Of a DNA stretch of 64,000 nucleotides, positions 11,666 through 22,768 are shown piece by piece (the stretch's first letter is position 1; each line of letters begins with the position of its first letter). The stretch is from Megalonaias nervosa. Lineage: Eukaryota > Mollusca > Bivalvia > Unionida > Unionidae. Under the pieces are notes generated by a model that was not told the origin of the DNA, did no database searches, and worked only from the letters and a program-made list of their open reading frames with translations. The stretch lies in NCBI GenBank assembly GCA_016617855.1, contig JAECUM010059219.1, positions 39,425 to 103,424 of the forward strand, read 5' to 3'. The position numbers were made by a program, and so were the translations under genes.

Positions 11666-13290
11666 TTCTTTTCGTGTGTGAGGCGATAAGTCACGTCGCT
11701 GCCTCTTACCTTCTTCTTCTCTCGCAACTGAAATCGTGCGATCGTTTCATCTCGATTGCTGATTCAGAAATGATTTAACCAAGTTCCTTCTCTCTGTTTA
11801 TATACCCCTCTCTACCTCTTGTTGTGACAATGGCTTGGTATATTTCACAAGGGCAAGTGAAAGTCCAACAGTTAGGAAACCCTGGCTGACTTATGAGAAC
11901 AACAATGCCTCATGCATTTTGATGACCCTTCGATTCAAACCCTACCGCGAAATAAAAGAGTTGCTAGAAAAAAAAGCCAGATAGTCGGTGTCATCAAGAG
12001 AACTAGAAACGGTACTGTGCCGTTGGGACACGTACTTACTCCCGAAAACCACGCTACTTGACTACGATGTCTCATTCTCTGTGTCACTTCTACTTTGTCG
12101 TTGACCACGATGTCTACCAACCCTGATTTAACACACGTTTTTCTTCATTTGATATTTACAAAAACAAATACTAAACCCATTTTTAAAAGAACTACTCTTC
12201 TTCGACATCAGCGACGATGTCTCCTCCTGCTCTTACAACTGTTGCTGCACCTATAATGGCGATCTTTCTTAAGACCAAAGTATGAGACAGAGCAAGTAAG
12301 TTGTGAAGTTGAGCGGAGGTGTCTAAACAACAACTGTCAAGCCCCTATGTTCCAGTTCTGTTTGTGGTAATAACTTGCGATGCTTCACATTTTCTAATGT
12401 GGAAATGTTTACAAGCCGTACAAAAGTTATGTGACTTTAGCTTTTGACACTTCCATAGATTCTTCACTTCACAAGTGTCACGAGAAAAATATGTATCCGA
12501 TTTTTACCATTTTCCAAAACACGCACACACTTGCAACTTGACCTGAAAACCTATACTTCTTTATTTGTGGATATCCCTCAGACCAGTCCCAGCATATATA
12601 GCTGGTTAAGAACTGTAGTAATATCCCCTCATTGTTTCCAAAATATCAAAGCTTTTATGTGTATTTGTTCCTGTTCCACTATTTAATAGTGGTTAGGTAT
12701 GTTCCCTAAAGACACGAACAATTTTGAAAAAAAAAATTATTTTTGAATTAAGGTTTCTCTCTGTTTATACATCTGTTTCAAGTTGTTGATGCATGGCAGA
12801 TTACATCCAAATACCTTCTCAAAGTGATTTCTACACATGACATTGCATTTATTAAATTCGGTTTTGTTGGTTAGTCATCATTATTCTTTACTTCTATTTT
12901 TTGATGTATTTCTTTTTTATAGAAGCTGTAAGATTGTTTATTGTTCTAACAGAATTTATGTTGTTTAATCTGTTGCTGCAAAAGAAATATCTACAGCAAA
13001 GTGCTTAAAGTTCAGTTTTATTTCAGGCTCTACAAAAGGTACCAAGTTTGTCTTGCAAGGGGATTGAAACTTTAAGTTACGCGGACGTGAAGGAAAAAGG
13101 TACCTTTGTTAGTACAGTTTGCTGTCTTTGTGCTCATTCTAATCATGCTTGCCTTATATTTTTGTGTATTATAGGTCATATTTCTTCTTAAGTAAATACA
13201 TGCATCAATAGACAGACAGCTAGTGTTATCATTCTTGAAGTTCACTGTAATTTAGTTTGTTTACTTCGCACAAACCCCAAATTCACTAGT
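11666..13290. other. Element E spacer, no supportable gene
   Basis: This region upstream of the polymerase start contains Arg/Lys-rich codons just before the gene (to about 11750), which may be an extended N-terminus. Beyond that it is AT-rich DNA with only short frames. I see no RNA gene and no second TIR. Confidence 0.4.
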
Positions 13291-13587
13291 TTGAAAAAAC
13301 TACCACTCAGTACTATACCATTTCTCTCTCTACCTATGCGAACCTGTGTATGTCAAAATGTCCAAGTGAGAAAATATTTTCTTCATCAGTTTCAAAACGC
13401 AAACAATAATGGTACAGTTAATTATTTGATGTGGCAAGAAGATATGTTACGGTACACAATACAGGATTGTAAGTTCACACTCCAGTCCGTCTGTACTGCA
13501 ATGGTACAAATGCAAGAGTTTGGGCAAAACAATGCGTCAGTCGTTAGAAGTAATTTTATTGGCTACACCTATTTCCTATCACGTTAG
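13291..13587 (+). pseudogene. Possible PolB exonuclease fragment in the element E spacer
   Basis: This 98-codon frame includes EDMLRYTIQDCKFTLQSVC. In spacing and character that resembles the Exo III region EEMLKYCRSDVDILRRCC of the polymerase copies in the arms. The rest is not recognisable, and the key Asp context (YxxxD) is only partly kept. It could be a relic of a third, diverged polymerase or a chance match. Just downstream (13560-13800) two imperfect copies of a sequence ending in AGATCAGACGTGTT lie about 170 bp apart. Confidence 0.25.
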
Positions 13588-14095
13588 CTTCGAATCTCCT
13601 TCAGTCGCGCTTCGCACAGTGACAAGATCAGACGTGTTATTCTGCCCCTGACCACTACACTACCTGCCTTGAATTTAGAACCAAACAAATGAGTCACTCA
13701 TTGTAAGTGACTTCATTGGCTGACCGATATTTTACACCGCCTTAACTTCAAATCGGTTTCAGTTGTTATTCGCGTAGCGAGAAGATCAGACGTGTTTTTC
13801 TATACCTGTCAGTCAGTCACTTTACAAACAATAAAACTAATGCACAAACAATCGTACCATGGGTGACTCGTGTAAATTTCAGTCTTATTGCAAAATACAT
13901 CAACGCACATTTGGATGTACTATTCTGTGAGAAATTTACATCGACGTTTTTGACAATGGTTTTAGTAGGCTGTCTCCAATTCATTCTTCTGATATTTTGC
14001 AACAGTGGGTTTTTCCAATAGGAGCAATTATTTCAGTGACATGTGTGTTTTTAAAATTTCGTAAGGAAAATATGCCATACAAATGTAAGAGTCCA

Positions 14096-16361
14096 ATGGA
14101 TCTTAGACCCTATCGACGAGACGTGGAACCAAGAAGACATCGAACGTTACGGAGATTGCCATCGCTATGCCACGGTAATGGCTCACAATTTCTCTGGATA
14201 CGAAGCCAATCAACACGCCGTTCTCCCCCATTTGTCTGAGGCTCACTACTACGACCCCGACAACATGCGTACCGAACAACGAGAAGTTTTCTACGCTTGG
14301 TACCAGACACACGCCTCAAACCTCTTCGACTTTCAGGAAGAAATGTTAAAGTATTGTCGTTCCGACGTGGACATTTTACGGCGTTGCTGTGGAGAATTTC
14401 GAGAACTTTTCATGGAGCACTGAGGGACAGAACCTTTGAAAGAAGCCCGCACCATTGCCAAAGTGTGTTCTTTAGTGTACCGCCAATGATTCGTGCCCGA
14501 AAACACCCTAGCTGTAATAAGCCTTAAAACGAGCAATTTTGTCAAACGTCAATACTCGGTCAAAGCTCTAAGCTGGCTACATTCCTTGTGCGACAAGGAA
14601 GACAAATCGATCCAACATGCCCGCAACGGAGGAGGCGAAAAGACCATTGGAAGGTATTCGGTGGATGGCTGGGACTTAGAAAACCCTCAGATCGAGTACG
14701 AGTTTAACGGGTGCTTATTTCACGGATGTCCCATCTGCTACCCTCAACGTAACACTAAAACCCAGTTTTTACATCGGACCATGGAAGACTTGTACGAGGC
14801 TACTTGTCAGCGACGATTGAAGTTAGAAGAGCAAGGATACTAAGTGGCAGAAATGTGGGAACATGAGTGCGATCACCGATTGAAAGCCGATCCCGAGTTT
14901 AAGCGCATCATGGAAAGTTACAAGCTGATGAACCCACTGAACCCACGGGACAGTTTGTACGGAGGACGGACGAATGCCACCTGTTTGCTGTACCAAGCGG
15001 ACGAGGAGAAAGGAGAAGAAATCAAATACTTGGACGTGTGTTCTCTGTATCCGTACGTGTGCAAATATTGTCACTTCCCAACAGGGCATCTGCAATTGCT
15101 GAAGGAACACATCGACGTGGACAAGATTCGACAATACGAAGGATTGATCAAGTGCAAAGTCTTGCCTCCCACGCACTTGTACCATCCCGTTTTTCCTCAC
15201 CTTTGCAAATGAAAACTGATGATTCCCCTGTGCCGTACTTGTATCGAAACGTGCAACCAAGATCAACCTTGTCAGCACACTCAGGAAGAACGCGCCTTGA
15301 CGGGAACGTGGGTTAGCGTGGAATTGTTTAAAGCTCTGGACCTGGAACACCAACAGTTAGAAGTTTATAAAATTTACCACTTTCCCAAGACAGAAAAATA
15401 CCACAAAGGCGACGAGACTCAAAAAGGCATTTTAGCAGACTAAGTGAATGCCTTTTTGAAACTGAAACAAGAAGTCAGCGGCTATCCTTCCTGGTGCCAA
15501 ACTCCCGAAGACCAAAATAAATTCAAAACGAAATCCTGGGAGCAGGAAGGCATCTCTTTAGACCACGTCGAGAAAAAGGAAGAAAGGCGATCATTTGCCA
15601 AAGTGATGTTAAATTGCTTGTGAGGAAAAATGGCACAACGACCGTGTTTTCCCAAGACGGAGTATTCGACAGAACCTTCCCGCTACTTCCAGATGATTCA
15701 CGACAAAACTAAATACATGAAACACGTAGACGTCCTTCATGAGGACTTGATCTTAGTCAATTGCGAAAAAGAACTGGACTTTGTAGAAGCCGACGAATTT
15801 GGAAATGTCATAATTGCGGCTTGTGTAACAGCCCATGCTCCCTTAAAACTGTACGAAGCTTTAGAACTGTTAGGAGATCGTGTGTTGTATTTTGACACGG
15901 ACAGTTGCATCTACATCGATCGTCTGGGTCAACAGCACCCTAACATCTAAGGAGACCGTTTAGGAGCCTGGACGGACGAGCATCGCAACGATAAGATTCT
16001 AAGTTTTACAAGTGGCGGTCCCAAACATTACGGCTACGAGTACCGTGACCCACAAGAAGAAGTGCACACCGAGTGTAAAGTGAAAGGATGGACTCTCAAT
16101 TATCGCACCAGTCGACTGGTGAACTTTGGTGTCTTGAAAGAAGCCTTGCAGTCTGGACAGGATGGAAATTTTAAAGTGACGACCGATGAACCGCACAAGA
16201 TTGTACGATTACCCACACACCAAATCGTCAGTCGACCCTTGGAAAAAGTTTATCAAATCGTGTACCAAAAGGCGAGTGGGCTTCCCAACCACTTCACTGT
16301 ACCGTACGGTCACGTCGATATTGGCCAGCATATAAAAAGGAACAACGTCCAAGGCCGATAA
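14096..16361 (+). pseudogene. polB: Family-B DNA polymerase, right-arm copy (element E, 5'-truncated)
   Basis: Homology to the left copy starts at the polymerase exonuclease region and runs to its C-terminus. Visible are Exo III KYCRSDVDILRRCC (about 14350), motif A LDVCSLYPYV (about 15040, with the proline the left copy lost), a motif B region near 15610 and motif C FDTDSCIYID (about 15890). It lacks the N-terminal third and about 205 bp within the exonuclease. Stops (for example near 14423, 14842 and 15212) and frameshifts break the frame. Because each arm keeps residues the other has lost, the two copies have decayed separately. Confidence 0.85.
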
Positions 16362-16790
16362 TTCATTGTGACTACAAACACCAAGCGAGAAAGGTGAATA
16401 CTTTCAAACAGCAAGTATCGAGCGTAAACTCAAGTCCAACGAGAAACTCGAGTGCGATGCTGCGCCTCACGATCACCTCACCCATGCAGTACCACATCTT
16501 AGTTGTTTATTTACTAACGCCATGGCAAACTACGTGCAACCAGTGCGACTTCCAACTACAAGACTTTACCTTTTGAACATGCTGATATCGCCCAGTATAA
16601 AAAAGAGACGACTACCAAGAACGACACTTCATTGCGAGGACAAACGCCGAGAACGATGAGTCACTCTACACAGATGAAAAAAGAGAATTAACAAACATCA
16701 TTCGCTTCTTTCACCACCATACCGTCACAGCAAAGTGCGTCCAAGAATGAAAAAGATTCATTAGACCTGAAGGAGTATTTTAGCATCCAA

Positions 16791-17021
16791 ATGACTCAGA
16801 CGGCGACTTCGATACAATTTAGGACGACAACTTACACCTACACGGTGAAATTTAAAGACTTTGTGCCGGACGTTCCAGCCGAGGAAGCAGCAGGTTTCAT
16901 TACGGACTTATACGACTCACTGTTACAGGAACGTAAACGTCAGTGTCAAATCAAAGATCAAGGTCGTTTGAGCCTATCTATGTATCACGACAGTTTGAAC
17001 TCCTGTATGTCTCGGGTTTAG
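16791..17021 (+). CDS. Short ORF paralogous to the polymerase N-terminus (element E, right arm)
   Basis: This is the right-arm counterpart of 7018-7248 and has the same 76-codon length. It differs by a few substitutions and carries the same TYTVKFKDF and SLSMYHDSL segments. It has stayed open in both arms while the neighbouring polymerases collected many breaks. That may reflect short length alone, or later selection before insertion. Confidence 0.5.
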   Translation: MTQTATSIQFRTTTYTYTVKFKDFVPDVPAEEAAGFITDLYDSLLQERKRQCQIKDQGRLSLSMYHDSLNSCMSRV

Positions 17022-17769
17022 CACACCTGCAGAATTAACTTCTTCCAAACTATTCTTTTGTTTTAGCTTTCTATCAAAAATGGACATTAATTATAGTAAT
17101 AAAAATGTCATTCTTTTATGAAATGTATTTACGTTGTATATGTTTTTTGAAGGCATGAACTTTAATTTTAAAAGTAGTTTACTAGAACCAATAACTAAAT
17201 AACTTGTAAATAGGTTTGTTCCATGTCCATATTTGTATGTATTAAATGGACAGTGCTTAGACCATAGCACAGGCCAGAGAGCCCATGTATATAATTGAAT
17301 AAATGTTTTGTACCCATACAATCGACTTTTCTTATTGCAGTCTCTATTCTGTCTCTGAGTCTTTCTTTGGAACATCTCTGTCCTCTTTTCTGTGTACTTG
17401 GATGTGTATTTGTTTGTTTCTATATGTCGATATTTGTCCCTATCAACCCTTTGTCCCTACAGGTACATTTCACCCTGTAAATAGTTTTGACCCTATAAAC
17501 CCCATGATGCCACCCATGTTTAATTCCCATTGAACTCCAGGTGATATTCCCATGTTAAATTCCCACTGACGCCAATTTTGATATACCCATTTTTAACATT
17601 AAGGACCCATTGACGCTAAAGTGGCCCAATCCCTTGTCGCTATGTTCTATTCCTCATTCACTCCAGGTTAAATTTCCCCATGTTAAATTCCCTGTCACAC
17701 CAAAGTGACCCACGACCTTTTTGTCTTGGATTTCTATTGACGCTAAAGTGACCCCATATACTACTTAAA

Positions 17770-17780
17770 TGACTATATCA
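17770..17780. repeat. Direct repeat TGACTATATCA, right flank of element E (candidate TSD)
   Basis: This is the same 11-mer as at 6264-6274, in the same orientation, about 5 bp beyond the end of the right arm. See the left copy for reservations. Confidence 0.5.
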
Positions 17781-18473
17781 TAATATCTGTTCTTACTATT
17801 TCTATTTCGCAGTCATTGTAGATATCTCATTTAAATATACCGATTTAAGATCACTTGTTATTTGGGAAATTTGAAATTGAAATAAAAAAGTTAACATGAA
17901 ATAAATAAGTTTATTCAGGTAGATTTTCGAAATGTCATTTTTAATATGCAGGGTACATTTTCGTGCTTTTTTTTTCTTTTTTGTCATGTGAAAAAACTAC
18001 CACCAGGAGTGATAACTGAGACACCAAAGAAAACGCAATTAATTGCATATGGTCAAAATGAGTAAACGCTGATACTCCTTCTCGTTATGATTTCTGGAAG
18101 TAATGCTCACCTAACCAACTGTTAATGAATTACACCCGAATATAAAATAGGGGAGGGGTGTAGGCTTGGAAGTGAGACTTCCTCTAGAAAACTATTATAA
18201 AAACTAAGCATTGATTTAGATATATATTGGGCCTTAGTATCATTCTAGACCTAAATAAAGTCTACATTTATTTTCTTTTGAAACTTGAAATGTAATATTA
18301 GGAGGTAACTGTTAAAATTTCAAACAATATGGAACAAAGAAAGTTATCAGTCTCTCACAAAATACGTAGCTTTTTTCATGCAAAACATTTATTGAAATTA
18401 AATCCTAAGTTTTACGAGTTATGAGATTCATTCCACCAACAGTTTCATGTCATTTACGTTGGTGTTTTAAGAA

Positions 18474-18512
<39 letters not shown>

Positions 18513-19752
18513 CAAAAACGCATTTTTTCTACTATTGCACAACATTTACTTTTCTTTTCGTGACGTTTGAATTTCCAATTTTTACCGCTAATCAACATTA
18601 TGATTAAATATTCCTCTGAAAATTTAACGTTGTGTGCCATTGTAACAGCTGCCGATTTGGAGAAAGTTGTCGGCCCTATTCATAATACTACATTCCCCAT
18701 TAACACCGTTGGAAGCAACCTTGAAGAACAGACCAGCCATACATGGGATCGGGTCACCATTCAAAGCGTACCACAGGTTATCAAAATCCTCCAAGGCTCC
18801 CACTCAATAATTACAAGTACCGGAACCTGAAAGAACATTCAGTTACCTCAATATCTTTGAAACTGTAGAAAAAAATCTTTTTTTCGATTTTGTATTTAAC
18901 GATAATGACACTACCAGATTCAACAAAAAGTTATATAAAATATTGTCCTGGTGTTAATATTTTAACTTTTTCGCTAACTTGTCAGTTTCACTTTGCAAAA
19001 GTCCCACCTCAGTATCGAAAATGCTTGCCTCTTGGAATAGCACATAGCATAAAAGCACATACAAACTGACGGGCGGGGGTGTATTGTGGTGGGCGAGAGG
19101 AACATTTCATACTGCAGATATTTTTCTATGCTAAAGTATTTTCCATTCAATATTGACGAGTCTTGCAATAATCATAAGTGTCTCAAAATGCGGATGTCCC
19201 ACAAGAGGCCAGCTCCTGTATTAAATATGTGTAACCTGCATAAATATGTGTGTTGGCAAAGCGGATCCATCTCCCTTTTTATTTGTCTTTCTTCAGCTTT
19301 TTCTCACATTAGATCCTTCAATCCTTCCTTGGAAACTTTTTATATTTTTATGGCCGACAATTTCAACCTATCTTGTTGTGCTTGTGATCTGCTATATACG
19401 TGACCAGATTTATTTAACTATAATGTCTTACAAACTCATGATTTGAACATAAATATTATTGTGTCAAAATCCACGTTCAGATCAACTAAGCTATTTGGTC
19501 AGTAACGAACAATGTAATTGCCAGAGACTAATTCGTTTTCACCGCATGAGCTAACATTAACGTGCCGGTAAGATGTAACTGTTTGCGACTGTTTGTGATT
19601 GCCTTCGACTGTTTTGAGAGTAATGTTCATGTTTATAAACATTCCAAAATGAGGAATGGAAAGATATATATCTCGATAGTGTCGACCTAAACACAGATTC
19701 TGTCATTCTCAATGTTTCTATTGTTCCGGACACAAAGAGACAAACAAATAAA

Positions 19753-19859
<107 letters not shown>

Positions 19860-20117
19860 GGACATTATTGAATTACGTTCTCTTATATACTTGTAATTTT
19901 GTAATTTTATTTAAGACAAAGGCATGTCTAACTCATTATATCTTTTCAACGTACACCGTAGTATTAGTTATACATAAAATAAGGTCCATTGTGAATTTAA
20001 ATTATTAGCAAATGCATGATATAGCATACGGTTGTACGTTTCAACTAATCTTCTGTTCTTCCTTATAAAAATAATGTACATAACACTTTTACAAACCAAA
20101 GTTTACACTGTTCGTTG

Positions 20118-20235
<118 letters not shown>

Positions 20236-20397
20236 CAGATTATTCCTTGTTCATTTTTCTTATTATTTTCTAAATACCTAACTTTGTTAACAAAGCTTTC
20301 TAGGCGATGCTTTCATCTGGGAAAATGAATGAAAGTTAATTGGGGTATTAATGAATCTTATCAGCAGCTTATTTTAATTCTGAATACCATATGTATC

Positions 20398-20650
20398 AGA
20401 AGCAGAGATGATGAACCGACTAGAATTTCAGACCAAAATAAAGCTACCTACGGAGGGAAAAAAAATACAAGCGTCTATAACGCTAAATCCGGGATGATAA
20501 ATGGACTAAGTTTTCAGACCGAAATAAAACTTTCTACGGAGAATGAAAAAATACAAGATTCAATGAGACTTCTAATCGGGTTATATTTTTGTGCGTCAAA
20601 TATATTTACCTGGATCGCCCATCCCCCACCCTCTGAGTAACGGTCTCTCA
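20398..20650. repeat. Left terminal inverted repeat of element A
   Basis: It begins AGAAGCAGAGATGATGAAC, which aligns to AGCAGCAGAGAGGGTGAAC at the inverted right end. Core blocks such as TTTTCAGACCGAAATAAA and TCGGGTTATATTTTTGTGCG are shared in inverse orientation with 45588-45820. Unlike the B, C and D TIRs, I cannot see the inner short inverted repeat in this subfamily. Confidence 0.88.
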
Positions 20651-20703
20651 GCCAAAAAATTTATCTAGACCCACACGATAGATCGACCGAGAATAATGTA
20701 AAT

Positions 20704-21316
20704 TTATCGTGACAAATCAATGAGGAATCCCTTGCGCGTGCGAAAGAAGTTTCTTAATTTAATCATATCCGTGTCCCCTGAATACCAAGTCTGATGAATG
20801 TTTCGCAGTGTATGTGTATCGGCTCCAATATACACAACCAAAAGATTACAATTGTCTCTGATCACTTTAGGTATTTGTATATATCGCTGAGTAACATAAA
20901 TCACGTCCGTGTTTTTGTGTCTGCCTCGAAAAAATATCCAAGCTGGATTTGATTGTTTGTCTTGCATCATATCATCGTAAACTAAAAGATTATTAATACA
21001 TCCATCGAGATCATCCACAGATAGAGCATCATCATTATTGGTGATAAAGTTAATAATATTATTACCGTCCCCGTCCAACAACTTTGCATTTCATTAAAAT
21101 CTTTGAGCACGTTGTATCATCGCTGATCATCTGCAGATGGTACCACTAAATATAACTTATCCTACTTAAGCCATCTCATTATCAGGTTAAGCAACAATTG
21201 CGTCATACCAGACCCGGATGGACCTATGATAATTGCTCTAATAGAATTTGATAGCGCTGGATGATGTTTGACTGGTACTTGCTTTCGTGTTGCTGAAAAA
21301 TCAATGATATCCAAGT
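20704..21316 (-). pseudogene. A32/FtsK-HerA-type genome-packaging ATPase (element A copy)
   Basis: It is homologous to the intact 221-aa ATPase of element B. Packaging ATPases of this family pump viral DNA into the capsid. The Walker A region reads GPSGSGMT, so the catalytic Lys is Met. The Walker B region LLVYDDMM and the downstream DVIYVTQR motif are still legible. A stop follows the WLK segment near 21160 and the frame shifts near 21080, splitting the gene in two. The C-terminus is also altered near 20710. It lies at the left end next to the TIR and diverges from the PLA2 gene, as in B and C. Confidence 0.85.
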
Positions 21317-21337
21317 TGTACAAATATAATAAATAAT

Positions 21338-21775
21338 ATGAATTTGTATTGTGCTCGGAGTGTATTAACAACAATAACGACGAAGAATTAAAATCGTGCA
21401 CTTACAGGCAAATGTATAAAATGTACAAAAAAAATACAAATTTATCTCTAATAAAACAGGTGGAGATATCGCTGCTTCACTAGGGAAATTACTAGAAGCT
21501 CCATGGGCTAAGTATCCTCGAACCCATCTTGATATCCGACTCGACGAGAAAAATCAACAAAGACCTGGAGAATATCCAATAAATGCGATTGATCAAGCAT
21601 GCCACATTCATGTTGTTTCATATAAAAATAAAGATTTACAACAATGACATATTGCGGACGTGATTTACTCGTTAAATTCAATTTTTTTTAAAAAAAATCT
21701 CTCACAGAAGCACTTGCTCGTTTAATAATAAAATCTGCGATGAAAGGTAAACTAATGCTAGGAGCCGGTAATTAA
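21338..21775 (+). pseudogene. Zinc-ribbon/phospholipase A2 protein (element A copy)
   Basis: Alignment to the intact element B gene (35947-36447) shows the same start region, the TTKN motif and the C-terminal AMKGKL and LGAGN segments. The part encoding the Ca-binding loop (about 45 bp) is deleted, the His-Asp catalytic pair reads HV, and there are several stops and a frameshift at a poly-T/poly-A run near 21690. The gene is therefore dead. The divergent start next to the ATPase is preserved. Confidence 0.8.
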
Positions 21776-21794
21776 TCATTCGATTATTATAATA

Positions 21795-22768
21795 ATGGAC
21801 TCGATTTATTATAGCCCAAGATGAAATTGGAGGAATACATCAGTGATTAGTAAACTTGCTGATGAAGCAGGTGTCGCGCGTTCTGTTGCTGCAGATTGGT
21901 TATCACGACAGGCATTATGGCAAATTTATCTAGCGCCACCTAAAAAAATTCAGTACGCACGTTTTGATGTCAGCACTCCCAATGAGGTTCATCAAGCATA
22001 CATTTTGTTTTTGCCACGTGATGCTATTAAAACTGATAGACATCAATCAAGTACATACAAATACGCGTTGACTGTCGTTGACGTTGCAAGTAGATATAAG
22101 GAAGCAGAGCCGCTATCAACTAAAACATCAGCGGAAGTTGCATCTGGGTTTGAACGAATTAATCAACAACGATCCGGACCACAAGGTGGTCTACGACGGC
22201 CACAGTAGCTACAGGTTGATCCTGGCAAAGAGGTTTTTATTGCAGTATCATCTTTGATGAAACAACATATTGTCAAAATCAGACGAGGACATACCGCAAT
22301 TCATCGCTATCAGGCAATAGTTAATCGAAAAATTGCTGAGCGGTTGTTTAGATACCAGTATGCGCAGGAAAATCCCTGAACAAAGTTCAGAAAGACATGA
22401 GATCTCGTGATCAAGTGTGATAGCTGCGTTAAATAATGAAATTATTCGTTCAATTTCTATGAAACCCATCAATACGATCACAAAAATACATATACCGATA
22501 CAACGAAATGACTACTTCTAAACCATCAGTATTGGGTAATGTGGCTGTAAGATATTTATATGGACATGGCGAACTTGAAGGTGGTAAAAAAGAGTAACTG
22601 ATCCTATTTGGAGTGTGACCACACATAAAATTTCCAGTGTGGTTAGATCCACAGGTAGACCTACTTTTTGCAGACTGGATTCAACTGCTCCTCAACGTGG
22701 ATTTGTACGTGAACAATTACAAGTAATTCCTGAAGATACACAATTACCACCGCCTTCACTTTTGAGAA
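21795..22768 (+). pseudogene. Retroviral-type integrase (element A copy)
   Basis: A homologue of the element B integrase. The best-preserved frame (21843-22208) covers the N-terminal helix-turn-helix-like region and the first part of the catalytic core. The first catalytic Asp (HQAD in B) is Tyr, and the catalytic Glu of the D,D-35-E triad is replaced by Asn near 22325. Stops occur after the start, near 22208, and through the C-terminal third. The SH3/chromo-like C-terminal domain (CDHT to PEDTQLPP) is still readable to about 22768. Element A's 5-bp target duplication shows that an active integrase acted at insertion, so either these changes came later or the enzyme was supplied by another copy. 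Confidence 0.85.

Larger units (their letters stand above)
6275..17764. mobile_element. Element E: Polinton-type PolB element with 3.7-3.9-kb inverted repeats
   Basis: The two ends (AGTAGTATATGGGG at the left and its reverse complement at the right) start long inverted arms, 6275-10152 and 14096-17764, about 95% alike near the ends by eye. Each arm carries a decayed family-B DNA polymerase and a short ORF related to the polymerase N-terminus. The 3.9-kb spacer contains the polymerase N-terminal region, in a single copy attached to the left arm, plus non-coding DNA. No capsid, ATPase, integrase or protease gene is visible. This polymerase is not the same type as that of elements A-D. It may be a deletion derivative of a larger virus-like element, or a head-to-head rearrangement. 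Confidence 0.65.
14096..17764. repeat. Right arm of the element E inverted repeat
   Basis: This is the inverse copy of 6275-10152. It lacks about 205 bp present in the left arm (left positions about 9840-10043), at a junction near 14200, which explains most of the length difference. The outer end again carries the CACTTTAGCGTCAATGG-type direct repeats. Confidence 0.85.
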
